51,890 nt of DNA, taken from NCBI GenBank assembly GCA_028278325.1, contig JANQEO010000288.1, positions 1 through 51,890 on the forward strand, read 5' to 3'. The position numbers and the translations under genes were made by a program. The notes under the pieces were generated by a model. It searched no databases. It saw only the letters and a list, made by a program, of their open reading frames with translations, and had not been told where the DNA came from. This document shows positions 44,692 through 51,890 of the stretch, in pieces (the first letter of the stretch is position 1; each line of letters begins with the position of its first letter). The stretch is from Candidatus Binatia bacterium. Lineage in GTDB: Bacteria; Desulfobacterota; Binatia; UBA1149; JAJCZL01.

Positions 44692-44806
44692 CGTGCGATT
44701 GTGACGGTGGCGGCACGGCGTGTCGAATCCCGAGGCCGCAGTGTTGACGGCACCCGTTGTAGCTGCCGCTGGACGCGGATAGGATGCACGGCTGCGGAGA
44801 CCTCCC

Positions 44807-46000
44807 ATGGACGCATGGCAACAAGCGCTAGACGAGTACGTAGACAGCAAAGCGGACCAACTGATACAGATCCGCCGCCATCTGCATGCCAACCCGGAAC
44901 CCAGCGGGGAGGAACTGCGGACCAGTATCTACGTTGCCGGGCGCCTTGCGGACAAGGACATTCAGGGTGACATCGCCGGCTCGGGCCGGGGCGTAGTCGC
45001 CGAACCGCGAGGGCAATCCGAGGAGCCACGCATCGCGCTGCGCGCCGACATCGACGCCCTCAGGGTCGACGATCTCAAGGACGTCGAGTACCGGTCGCGA
45101 CGCGAGGGCATAGCCCACGCCTGCGGGCATGACGCCCACACCGCGATGTTGCTCGGGGCCTGTTTCGCCCTTCAAGCCTGCCGCGACCGCTTGCCCTGGC
45201 CGGTACACTGGCGCGCCATCTTCCAGCCCGCCGAAGAGACGTCGGTCGGCGCACGCGAGCTCGTCAACGAAGGCGCCGTCGACAACGTCTCGACCATCAT
45301 AGGTCTCCACGTCGACCCCCAACGCCGCCTGGGCCGAATCGGCTTTCGCTCAGGCACACTCACGGCTTTCTGCACGGAGTTGCACGTGACCGTGAAAGGA
45401 AGCGGGGGGCACGCGGCCAGGCCCCACGATACCGTCGACCCGATTGCCGCTGCAGTCCAGTTTGCCAACGCCGTCTACCAATTCATCCCCAGGGCGATCG
45501 ACTCTCGCGACCCGGCAGTCGTCACCTTCGGCTCGATCCACGGAGGTGCCAGCCAGAACGTGATACCTCACGAGGTAAAACTCGCCGGTACCGCCAGGAC
45601 CCACTCGCGTGCGTCACGCGCCACCGTCGAGAGACGCGTTAGCGAGATAGCCAGCGGCATTGCGCAGAGTAGCGGAGCGACTATCGAGGTCGCGTTCAAG
45701 CCCGGTCCTGATGCCGTGATCAACGACCCCCGGGTAACGGGCGTATGCAAGGAAACGGTCAGGGACGTGCTGGGAGAAGAAGCCGTGGAGATCATCGACG
45801 CGCCGAGCATGGGCGGCGAGGACTTCGCAGAGTACCTGACTTACGTTCCTGGCTGCTTCTTCCGCCTCGGCATAGCCCCACGCGACGAGGTCCCCTTCCT
45901 GCACTCCGGGCATTTCGATGTCGATGACCGCGCCCTGGTCATCGGCGCCAAGGTTCTGGCACGCTGCGCGGTTGCACTAGCAAAGCGCGATGCGGCCTGA
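44807..46000 (+). CDS. M20-family amidohydrolase (hippurate / IAA-amino acid hydrolase type)
   Basis: A 397-residue M20D amidohydrolase. The metal site is visible: HACGHDAHTAMLLGA (near residue 103), PAEETSVGA with the catalytic Glu (near 142), GLHVDP and the late MGGEDFAEY. The dimerisation domain holds GGHAARPHDTVDPI. Members hydrolyse N-acyl amino acids or related amides. A weak promoter (TTGTAG 44757-44762, 17 bases, TAGGAT 44780-44785) may precede it. The gene stands alone between divergent and convergent neighbours. Confidence 0.92.
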   Translation: MDAWQQALDEYVDSKADQLIQIRRHLHANPEPSGEELRTSIYVAGRLADKDIQGDIAGSGRGVVAEPRGQSEEPRIALRADIDALRVDDLKDVEYRSRREGIAHACGHDAHTAMLLGACFALQACRDRLPWPVHWRAIFQPAEETSVGARELVNEGAVDNVSTIIGLHVDPQRRLGRIGFRSGTLTAFCTELHVTVKGSGGHAARPHDTVDPIAAAVQFANAVYQFIPRAIDSRDPAVVTFGSIHGGASQNVIPHEVKLAGTARTHSRASRATVERRVSEIASGIAQSSGATIEVAFKPGPDAVINDPRVTGVCKETVRDVLGEEAVEIIDAPSMGGEDFAEYLTYVPGCFFRLGIAPRDEVPFLHSGHFDVDDRALVIGAKVLARCAVALAKRDAA

Positions 46001-46056
46001 GTCGAAGGATAGGCGGGCCGCCGGGGATTCCGTGGGACTAGTGAAAACCTACTAAC

Positions 46057-46539
46057 CTACTGGCCCACGCTCGTGCGTACGAAGATCGCTTTCTGGACCT
46101 GCTCGAAGGTCGACTGATACACCGCCGGATCCACGACCGGGTCCGATCTGGCCCCCTTCATACCGTAACCACTCGAACTCTCCTCCGCATCCACGAAATT
46201 CAGTCGAACTCTGACCATCTTCGACGGCATCGTCTCCAGGAAAGCGGTCGCCTTTCTGAACCTCATCACCTGGCCTACAAACAACATGAAGGTCTGTTGC
46301 GTCGGACTGTTGGCGGTTATCAAGCCGGTGTCCTTGTCCGCTTCTTCGATAATATACCCTTGGTCTTGGAAGACGGAGATCACTGATGCGAATGCCACAC
46401 CGTAGGAAGTCTCGAACTCGCGCGCCTGTATCGCCTGAAGTTCGAGGCTTGTCTTCGGCGGTGCTTGAGGAACACAAGAACAGACGGCAAACAGCGAGGC
46501 TGACAGCACACCGGTCCTGACTATCGACCGCATTCGCAT
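46057..46539 (-). CDS. Small lipoprotein, function unknown
   Basis: A 160-residue exported protein with a signal peptide ending in a lipobox-like AVCSC (Cys22) and a mature domain starting with QAREFETSYGVAFASVISVFQDQGY and EADKDTGLITA. This looks like a conserved periplasmic fold (a BamC-like helix-grip is possible) but I cannot name it. The ATG has a GGAGG ribosome site. It is 41 bases downstream of the BamE-like gene and likely in the same unit. It converges on the M20 gene. Confidence 0.75.
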   Translation of the reverse strand: MRMRSIVRTGVLSASLFAVCSCVPQAPPKTSLELQAIQAREFETSYGVAFASVISVFQDQGYIIEEADKDTGLITANSPTQQTFMLFVGQVMRFRKATAFLETMPSKMVRVRLNFVDAEESSSGYGMKGARSDPVVDPAVYQSTFEQVQKAIFVRTSVGQ

Positions 46540-46580
46540 GCCCCCTCCCTTACGAGACCGTCTACGGCAGCCTCACCCAC

Positions 46581-47006
46581 CTAGAACTGCGAGGTACGGT
46601 AGGAGAAGTCGCGCACGGTCGCGTTCTCGTCGAACTTGATGATCACGGTGAGTGTGCGCTGGCTGGTTGAGGCCGCACCAGAAGATTTGCTAGCGGTTCC
46701 GAGCCCGCCTCCGGAACCGCCAACGATGAGCCCGGCAATCCCGCCGCTGCTAGTCGAGTACCGGACATCGGTCGCGATCTTGTCGTAGATCCATACTTCA
46801 TGGCGGTTCTCGTCCGTCGTCACGATGTTCGGTGAGCCCAAGACTGCCGCTACGTCTGCAGCAGACATACCGATCCGGATCTCCTTCTGAACCGTGCCGA
46901 CGGTTACTCGGTCCGCGGACGAATCCGATACTTGGTCCGCGTGATACGCGGTCGTGCATGACACGACGGTCAGTCCCAGAGAAAGTGCAATTGCCAGCCG
47001 TTGCAT
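46581..47006 (-). CDS. BamE/SmpA-like outer membrane lipoprotein
   Basis: A 141-residue lipoprotein; the lipobox VVSC gives Cys17. The mature region has IRIGMSAADVAAVLGSPNIV and EVWIYDKI, the BamE/OmlA fold core. A Gly/Ser-rich insert of about 35 residues (GGIAGLIVGGSGGG... ) precedes the last strands. That insert is absent from ordinary BamE, so this is a related lipoprotein rather than BamE itself. The ATG has a GAGGTGA ribosome site. It is followed by another small lipoprotein. Confidence 0.82.
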   Translation of the reverse strand: MQRLAIALSLGLTVVSCTTAYHADQVSDSSADRVTVGTVQKEIRIGMSAADVAAVLGSPNIVTTDENRHEVWIYDKIATDVRYSTSSGGIAGLIVGGSGGGLGTASKSSGAASTSQRTLTVIIKFDENATVRDFSYRTSQF

Positions 47007-47050
47007 ACTCAGTCACCTCGTCTCGCTACAACGACAAGTGTGGGCCGCCC

Positions 47051-47689
47051 TTATGGGTTATGCAAACCTGTCGCAGGGGCACGCCCTTCACGCGCCCAGA
47101 TCAACAGCGCGGCAACAACGACACCAACAAAGTTGGCTACGAGATCCCATCCCGTGTTCTGATAGCCTCCCACGTTGGTCTCGGGCACGAGCAGGGTCGC
47201 CGTGAACTCGACCACCTCGTTCAAGGCGCCGAACCCCATTCCGGCCGCCGCGACCAGCACCATGAGACCGGGGCTGGCCGTCGCGCTCGCGCCTCTGGCC
47301 ACCAGACCGGCACGGAGGCACTGCCAGCAAAGCCAGGTCGTTACGCCGAAACCGTAGGCGTGCACCACTTGATCGTATTTGAGACGGTCCTCGATGATCC
47401 ACACGGAGTACAGAACACGTGAGCCTTCGTTGATAGGCCAGGAGTCCGGTGGAACGAACAAGCCACCGGCCATGTGCGCGAGCCCCCACATGCTCAGCGC
47501 CCACAACACACCCCCGCTCAACACGACGCGCCTGTCGACGAGCCAAATCGCGGCAACGAGGACCAGCATGACTGCGATGTAGAACAAGAACTCCAGGTTC
47601 CCGGCCAACAACACGCCCACGAGCGCCACGCCCAGATAGACGCCCGTGAACACCGCTACGGGCCAAAGACGTGCTTCCAGCAGCCTCAC
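47051..47689 (-). CDS. DUF2238/YjdF-like membrane protein
   Basis: A 212-residue protein with about six helices. KYDQVVHAYGFGVTTWL near residues 103-119, GALNEVVEFTATLLVPET and NVGGYQNTGWDLVANFVG are strongly conserved-looking and match the DUF2238 (YjdF) family of unknown function; the His and Glu in helices could bind metal. The start is a GTG whose first base is the last base of the preceding stop (TAGTG), so the gene is translationally coupled to the zincin lipoprotein. Confidence 0.85.
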   Translation of the reverse strand: MRLLEARLWPVAVFTGVYLGVALVGVLLAGNLEFLFYIAVMLVLVAAIWLVDRRVVLSGGVLWALSMWGLAHMAGGLFVPPDSWPINEGSRVLYSVWIIEDRLKYDQVVHAYGFGVTTWLCWQCLRAGLVARGASATASPGLMVLVAAAGMGFGALNEVVEFTATLLVPETNVGGYQNTGWDLVANFVGVVVAALLIWAREGRAPATGLHNP

Positions 47690-49017
47690 TACTTGGATCC
47701 TCGGGTCTCGTCGTGCTCGAAAAACGCCAACATGTCCTGCATTGTCGAGACCCGGCTGCGGCGGATGACGCCGTCCATATCATCGGTGACGGCCCCTAGC
47801 TCGCCGGTTGCCACGACCACGGCGGGCCCGTGGCGCCGAACTAGGGTCGCGCCGTCACGGCCGGCAGCTTCAGCTACCGACGGAGCGATTGCTTCGTACG
47901 CTGCGGCGAACTCGTCGGCATCGGCTTCCGTGTCCCACCTCGTCTCCCAGACGAACTCCGGCGTGTCCCCACAGCGGGCGACAAAGTAACGGTCACCGTC
48001 CCATCCTTGCCATGCCGCCGGTGCCACGGCTGCGTCATGTTCAGCGAACAAGATCGACATACCCAGCTCTCCCATCGTATTCTCGTAGAGACGTTCGCAT
48101 TCATGCCCCAGCCGGTCTTCCAGCCCGCTCATGTCCATGACCCAAAAGCCTTCCCGCCTCTTGTCGTGATGAAACACCTGTTCCGTCGAGAACGGGGGAG
48201 AATCCAGCAATAGTAAGGTCTCGAGAAACGCCAGCCGGTAGCCCTGAGAGTAAGGAAAGAGAACGGCCTCACGTATCAATCGCGGCGACGACGCCAGCGA
48301 ACCTTCCCCTGCCTGCTTGCGCAAGTTGGCCGCGAAATCCACAGGCGGCGGCACAGGACCGGTAGGCTCGAAGGTCCGCAGGCCGAAGAGCACGGCATCG
48401 CCCTCCAACGCGGCCTGTACCGCCGAGGTAAGATCGTCCTGATCGTTGGTCGACGTGACGACATCTATGAGGGCGGGATACGCCTGATGCTGGAGCACGT
48501 GCACGAGTTCATGTGCCAGCGCCAGCTCCCGGACGAAATCCCTGCCCGACAGATCCCGGCGGGCTATGGCCGAAGCCAGCTTGACCGACATGGGGACCCT
48601 CGGGTTGCTGACGATGAACAACGCGCGCTCGGACGGCACGTAGAGACCGACGGCCTCCTCGCCTACGGTAGCAGTGAACTCTTCCAAGAGATCTCTGCCG
48701 GGAGGCCAGAGCCCCACCGCGACGAGTGACTCCTGGTAGTCACCGAAGAGACTATTACCGGGCCATCCAGCCAAGGCCGCGCGTTCGACGACCTCGCGAA
48801 GCTCCGTGGAGGAAACCACCCGCGAGTCGACGGTGAAATCCAGCCGTATACCCCGTGCCTGTTCGGTGCGCTGCAGAACGTCGGCGAAAGGCCCGGGCCG
48901 GATCCGGTCGCCGGCTACTATCGATCGGGAACAACCGGTGCCCGCGAACAAAACGGGACCGAGCATCAAGGCGCAAACCGTCACCGACATGCGCGCCCTG
49001 AAGCCCCGTCCGGTCAC
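47689..49017 (-). CDS. Lipoprotein with zincin-type metalloprotease motif, family unknown
   Basis: A 442-residue exported protein. The signal peptide ends in FAGTGC (Cys29). A predicted gluzincin site is AHELVHVLQHQ (H169, E170, H173) with a likely third ligand in ALEGDA (E205). The rest has no recognised domain; the C-terminal half has FVWETRWDTEADADEFAAAY. I chose the GTG at 49017, 10 bases after the DUF3237 stop, which gives an Arg-rich n-region; the ATG at 48990 is an alternative. It may cleave or shield envelope proteins. Proteolysis is inferred only from the motif. Confidence 0.72.
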   Translation of the reverse strand: MTGRGFRARMSVTVCALMLGPVLFAGTGCSRSIVAGDRIRPGPFADVLQRTEQARGIRLDFTVDSRVVSSTELREVVERAALAGWPGNSLFGDYQESLVAVGLWPPGRDLLEEFTATVGEEAVGLYVPSERALFIVSNPRVPMSVKLASAIARRDLSGRDFVRELALAHELVHVLQHQAYPALIDVVTSTNDQDDLTSAVQAALEGDAVLFGLRTFEPTGPVPPPVDFAANLRKQAGEGSLASSPRLIREAVLFPYSQGYRLAFLETLLLLDSPPFSTEQVFHHDKRREGFWVMDMSGLEDRLGHECERLYENTMGELGMSILFAEHDAAVAPAAWQGWDGDRYFVARCGDTPEFVWETRWDTEADADEFAAAYEAIAPSVAEAAGRDGATLVRRHGPAVVVATGELGAVTDDMDGVIRRSRVSTMQDMLAFFEHDETRGSK

Positions 49018-49027
49018 AACACCGGCC

Positions 49028-49483
49028 TTAGTCGTTGACCAGTTCGAAGACGCGGTATTCGACGGCCCCGGGCAAGACACGCCCCTCGGCCACCGCCACG
49101 ATCCCGTTGAGCCACGCGTAACGCTCATCTCCCGTTTCCAGACGCGGTGCCGTCATGAAGTAAGTATCGCCGAAGTCGGTAGAGCCTCCGGCCGCGAGCG
49201 CCTCGCCCACCTTTTCGTTCATGACCAGAACCCCGAAATACTGAATGTAGATTCTGGCGCCGTCGTCCGTCTCCAATGTAGCCCTGACGTCGAGTCTGCC
49301 GACGCCCTGGCCGTCGACCAGAAGCCAGTCGGCACCACTGGCCAGGATCTTGCCGTTCAGACGCTCCCCTTCGAAGTGACCGCCGGTAACGTCGAATATG
49401 GTTCGTGTCCCTTGAGGGACACTCCCCACCTCGACAGGCGGTTTGAGGGTCGCCGTGTAAGTCATCAAAGGCTTGAGTTGCAT
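49028..49483 (-). CDS. DUF3237 family protein
   Basis: A 151-residue cytoplasmic beta-barrel-like protein. GTRTIFDVTGGHFEGERLNGKIL, GADWLLVDGQGVGRLDVRATLE and the C-terminal YAWLNGIVAVAEG are DUF3237 hallmarks. The family is widespread and uncharacterised. The ATG has a GGAGG ribosome site. Flanking genes on the same strand are 9-10 bases away, so it is part of a tight operon with two membrane or envelope genes. Confidence 0.9.
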   Translation of the reverse strand: MQLKPLMTYTATLKPPVEVGSVPQGTRTIFDVTGGHFEGERLNGKILASGADWLLVDGQGVGRLDVRATLETDDGARIYIQYFGVLVMNEKVGEALAAGGSTDFGDTYFMTAPRLETGDERYAWLNGIVAVAEGRVLPGAVEYRVFELVND

Positions 49484-49492
49484 CCGAACCTC

Positions 49493-50083
49493 CTATGCCG
49501 TCGCATCGGACCTTGCGCGGCGGCCCCATACTCTTACACCGAGCGCCACAAGACCGACGATTCCGAGAACGACCCCACGAACATGACCTTCGGACGCGAG
49601 TCCGGCCAGAGTGAGCATGAAGACCGCCCATACGACGTGTGACGCGCCATCGTGAAACCTGCCGAAGCCGGGCATGGCCCGGAACGCGGCGCTGAAAGAA
49701 AGCGTAAACGCGATGATCATGAAAACGTAACCGAAGACACCGACGAGCGCGGCCGGCTCGAAGGGGTTCTCGACGGCGACGAGGGCCAACCACACGATAG
49801 CTCCGAGGTGAACCAGATGGCATACGGCGAAGGATGAAAACAGCTGTCCCAACGACGATCGCAAGGCCCGTGGGAAAGCATCGGCAGCATAGCTCAACAA
49901 GAACAACGCGAAGGAAAGACGCGCCGTGTGACGCAGCGCGAGCCGTGCGCCTGCTTCCTCTCCTCCATCGACGACAACAGCCGCCAACACCAGGGCCAAG
50001 GCCGGCACGCCGCCCATGAAGAGATACGCGACCGATGGTCTCGCGATCGGTCGGATGCCAGCTTCATCATCCCGTGAGCCCAT
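49493..50083 (-). CDS. Ferric-reductase-like membrane protein, function unknown
   Basis: A 196-residue protein with about six helices. His residues fall inside helix-like stretches: LRHTARLSFALFLLSYAADAF (near 50-70), VCHLVHLGAIVWLA (near 86-99) and a later FHDGASHVVWAVF. The pattern is like ferric-reductase-like haem-binding membrane domains, although full confirmation is lacking. It starts 29 bases downstream of the lipase gene. Confidence 0.65.
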   Translation of the reverse strand: MGSRDDEAGIRPIARPSVAYLFMGGVPALALVLAAVVVDGGEEAGARLALRHTARLSFALFLLSYAADAFPRALRSSLGQLFSSFAVCHLVHLGAIVWLALVAVENPFEPAALVGVFGYVFMIIAFTLSFSAAFRAMPGFGRFHDGASHVVWAVFMLTLAGLASEGHVRGVVLGIVGLVALGVRVWGRRARSDATA

Positions 50084-50112
50084 CGTGGTTTGTATGGAGA
50101 ATTCCCGCCCTG

Positions 50113-50889
50113 CTAACCACGATCCGGCTCGTGGAGGAATCGGCCGTGGCGAAGAAAATGGATGGCCTGTTCCGCCGTGTCATCGGCCCTCATGATGAAA
50201 GTGTGGGAGCGGTCCAGGGTCAGAAAATCAGTCATTCCCTCCAGGTGAGTGCTGGCCACCGCCACCGCTCCGTCGTCGTCACCCGGGATCAAGGCCGATC
50301 CGAACGGGTTCACGCTGGCTCTCCCGGCAATAACTCCGATCTCACAGTCGATCCGAGCGAGGCGGTTCGGAAAGCTGTCAGCGGATGTACCCAACTCGGT
50401 GGCCGTCGGCCCGAGGATCCAGCGGAACACGGGATTGGTGCGCAACCTGTCCACGACCTCACTGCCGCGATTGGGTGGCGCCAACATGACTATCCTCCCG
50501 AGATTCGGCAGCTCGTGGTCAGACAGATAGGCTCTCACCAACAGTCCACCGAGAGAGTGAGTGACGAAGTGTACGGTCCCGGCATCACGGCAGCATTCCT
50601 GAACCGCAGCACCTACCCTGCCGACCAGATCTTCGGGCGCATAGCGGGTGGACGGATAAGCGAGGTTGACCGTCGCGAAGCCGGCCTCGTCGAGGCGCTC
50701 TGCCAGCCTGCCCATCGAGCGATGTGTACGACCGAGCCCGTGCAACAACACGACTGTCGGTGTCATTGAATCCTCCCCCTTCACAGTCGTGGCACTAGTT
50801 TCCCCCGCCCCGCTAAGGTTAGCGCAAAGCACCACCCCGATCGCCGAGAACGATAGCGCCATCGCCACAAGGTAGTGGTACCTCTTCAC
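50113..50889 (-). CDS. Alpha/beta hydrolase, lipase-like, exported
   Basis: A 258-residue hydrolase with an N-terminal signal or anchor helix (residues 5-25). The catalytic fold begins VVLLHGLGRTHRSM; the nucleophile Ser112 is in THSLGG, the acid is in GDDDG and the His in RSHTFIM, as in PGAP1/EstA-like lipases. Likely substrates are esters or lipids in the periplasm. The start GTG overlaps the stop of the upstream GNAT gene by four bases (GTGA). Confidence 0.85.
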   Translation of the reverse strand: MKRYHYLVAMALSFSAIGVVLCANLSGAGETSATTVKGEDSMTPTVVLLHGLGRTHRSMGRLAERLDEAGFATVNLAYPSTRYAPEDLVGRVGAAVQECCRDAGTVHFVTHSLGGLLVRAYLSDHELPNLGRIVMLAPPNRGSEVVDRLRTNPVFRWILGPTATELGTSADSFPNRLARIDCEIGVIAGRASVNPFGSALIPGDDDGAVAVASTHLEGMTDFLTLDRSHTFIMRADDTAEQAIHFLRHGRFLHEPDRG

Positions 50890-51377
50890 AAGCTAATCTC
50901 GAACAGGGGCAGATGACGACCCGGCAAACTCTCGGATTCCCGGGTTCCGGCACGCCTGGCGCCGACCGCGCGATAGAAGCCCTCGGCATGGGGATCTCCT
51001 TGAATGATCAGAGACCGGTAGCTCAGACCCCGCGCTGCACTGAGCGCACGAGAAAGAAGCTTGGCGCCGATGCCCTGTCCGATGTAGCCGGGATCAACGA
51101 AGAGAAAGCCCAACTCGACGACATCATCGGACACGCGCTCCAGCGCACAGAACCCTACTCCGACCCCTTCCCTTTCAGCAACGAAGGCGGGGTTGGCCTC
51201 GAGGTAACAAGATGTCACCTCGAGTTCGCCGGCGCAGGCTTTCATGAACTCGGGGGAATACCCCCAGTACGCTTTCGATCTCTTGACCAGTTCCGTCAGG
51301 GTGTCGGCTTCCGAGACTCTCGCCTCACGCAAAGCACACGACGTCAGCCGGCGATCGCCTCGACGGTCAGCAGGCAC
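50886..51377 (-). CDS. GNAT-family N-acetyltransferase
   Basis: A 163-residue acetyltransferase. TELVKRSKAYWGYSPEFM near the N-terminus, VELGFLFVDPGYIGQGIGAKLLSRA (acetyl-CoA loop GQGIGAK) and the end HAEGFYRAVGARRAG identify GNAT. I chose the GTG at 51377 because an AGAGGTGA ribosome site precedes it and it lies four bases after the upstream stop; a TTG at 51332 would shorten the N-terminus to LREARVSEAD. Substrate unknown. Confidence 0.8.
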   Translation of the reverse strand: MPADRRGDRRLTSCALREARVSEADTLTELVKRSKAYWGYSPEFMKACAGELEVTSCYLEANPAFVAEREGVGVGFCALERVSDDVVELGFLFVDPGYIGQGIGAKLLSRALSAARGLSYRSLIIQGDPHAEGFYRAVGARRAGTRESESLPGRHLPLFEISL

Positions 51378-51381
51378 GCGC

Positions 51382-51890
51382 TCACCTCTTGAGTTCGACC
51401 CATGTCGCCTTTGCCACCGCGGCCGCGTCCCCCGATTCGTTGAAAAGCGCGCTGCCCGCATAGTGCTTTCGCCCGTCACTGCCCAGATGCCAGGCGGCCA
51501 GGACGCAACGCTCGTTGACATGAACCTGCCCGTCGATGTGAACGAAAAGCTCGCCCAAAACCGTCCAGGTCCCTTCTCGCCGGCTGAAGGCGAACGCGCC
51601 CGGGCAATCCAGGGCCGACCAGACGAAGTGATCGGCAACCACACCGGAATCGCCGCACAGCGTTTCATGAGGGAGCCAGGGTGCAGCAACCAAGTCCCTT
51701 TCGGGCACGGCGCCGGGGAAGATGCAAAGTCCGTCCGCCGGATCGCGCTTTGGGCCGCACACAAAACAAGTCGGATATACGTGCTCCTTGAATCCCACGC
51801 AGTCCGCCGATGCCTTGTCCGCTTCATCGAAAGTCGGAGCGTCCGGAACAGCCAGATCGACGCTGCAGCCGCGGCCTTGTGCGACCACGG
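51382..51890 (-). CDS. Hotdog-fold thioesterase-like protein (5' end cut by window)
   Basis: The visible 168 residues contain YPTCFVCGPKRDPADGLCIFPG, WSALDCPGAFAFS and GELFVHIDGQVHVNERCVLAAWHLGSDGRKHYAGSALFNESG. These resemble the PaaI-like hotdog family whose N-terminal CFVCG motif is conserved. The reading frame is open to the right edge of the window, and the GTG at 51888 is probably an internal codon, so the gene is treated as partial. It heads a minus-strand run that may reach 47051. Confidence 0.7.
   Translation of the reverse strand, partial: VVAQGRGCSVDLAVPDAPTFDEADKASADCVGFKEHVYPTCFVCGPKRDPADGLCIFPGAVPERDLVAAPWLPHETLCGDSGVVADHFVWSALDCPGAFAFSRREGTWTVLGELFVHIDGQVHVNERCVLAAWHLGSDGRKHYAGSALFNESGDAAAVAKATWVELKR

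Noticed and set aside
1..51890. tRNA, rRNA, CRISPR arrays, transposases, integrases
   Set aside because: None seen: no conserved T-loop or rRNA sequence, no spaced repeats, no transposase or integrase motifs such as DDE in any supported gene.

Overview
The window is about 52 kb of GC-rich, gene-dense bacterial chromosome with 55 protein-coding genes. I see no RNA genes, transposases, phage genes, CRISPR arrays or long repeats. Envelope clues point to a Gram-negative host: a YejM/PbgA-type sulfatase, a BamE/SmpA-like lipoprotein, several lipobox lipoproteins and a DsbA-type protein with a SurA-like domain. A DUF1820 gene, a family I know from Gammaproteobacteria, and the split three-gene transhydrogenase suggest an uncultured, aerobic, probably marine or sediment gammaproteobacterium. 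That placement is inference. Genes are tightly packed. Many junctions overlap by 1-8 bases (ATGA or GTGA) or abut. No gene-free stretch exceeds 300 bases; the two longest are 10950-11234 (285 bp, with a good sigma-70 promoter) and 19389-19650 (262 bp, with at most a weak promoter for the pnt operon).

Layout. 1-2367: a DUF4345 membrane protein (cut by the window edge) diverges from a YejM-like sulfatase. 2401-5164 (-): small membrane protein, WS/DGAT acyltransferase, luciferase-like oxidoreductase. 5301-10446: amino acid permease translationally coupled to a P2-type Ca2+-like ATPase, facing a CaCA exchanger. 10520-10949 (-): Trm112-like and zinc-ribbon proteins. 11235-14891: a very long exported penicillin-acylase-family enzyme with its own strong promoter and a hairpin terminator. 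14923-19388 (-): split transhydrogenase pntAA-pntAB-pntB, then a PP2C phosphatase and a small Ser/Thr kinase. 19651-23240: thioesterase, then a Cache-PAS-GAF-PAS-receiver protein with no kinase domain. 23255-27512: VOC and GNAT proteins, DUF2905, a membrane protein, a YbdK-type ligase and ArgC. 27590-32490: enoyl-CoA hydratase, MscS channel, CaiB-type CoA transferase, MAPEG, alpha/beta hydrolase, methyltransferase.

32544-39024: an AraC regulator; a five-gene operon (exported DsbA-like protein, thioredoxin-like protein, carboxyltransferase, HAD hydrolase, MsrA) that mixes thiol redox and repair with acyl-CoA carboxylation; DUF1820; and an apparently permuted Rieske oxygenase. 39010-44691 (-): amidotransferase, GFA protein, DDN-type deazaflavin oxidoreductase, CrtC-like protein, MgtC/DUF4010 transporter, an unknown protein, lysoplasmalogenase and a cytochrome c'-like lipoprotein. 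44807-46000: M20 amidohydrolase. 46057-51890 (-): nine genes, including two small lipoproteins and a tight run of mostly uncharacterised envelope genes with a zincin-like lipoprotein.

Overall this is a core-genome-like segment rich in lipid and acyl-CoA metabolism, membrane proteins and redox enzymes, not a mobile island. The best candidates for undescribed biology are the permuted Rieske protein, the kinase-less receiver protein, the cysteine-rich tail on the acylase, the PP2C/kinase pair behind transhydrogenase, and the 47-52 kb envelope operon.
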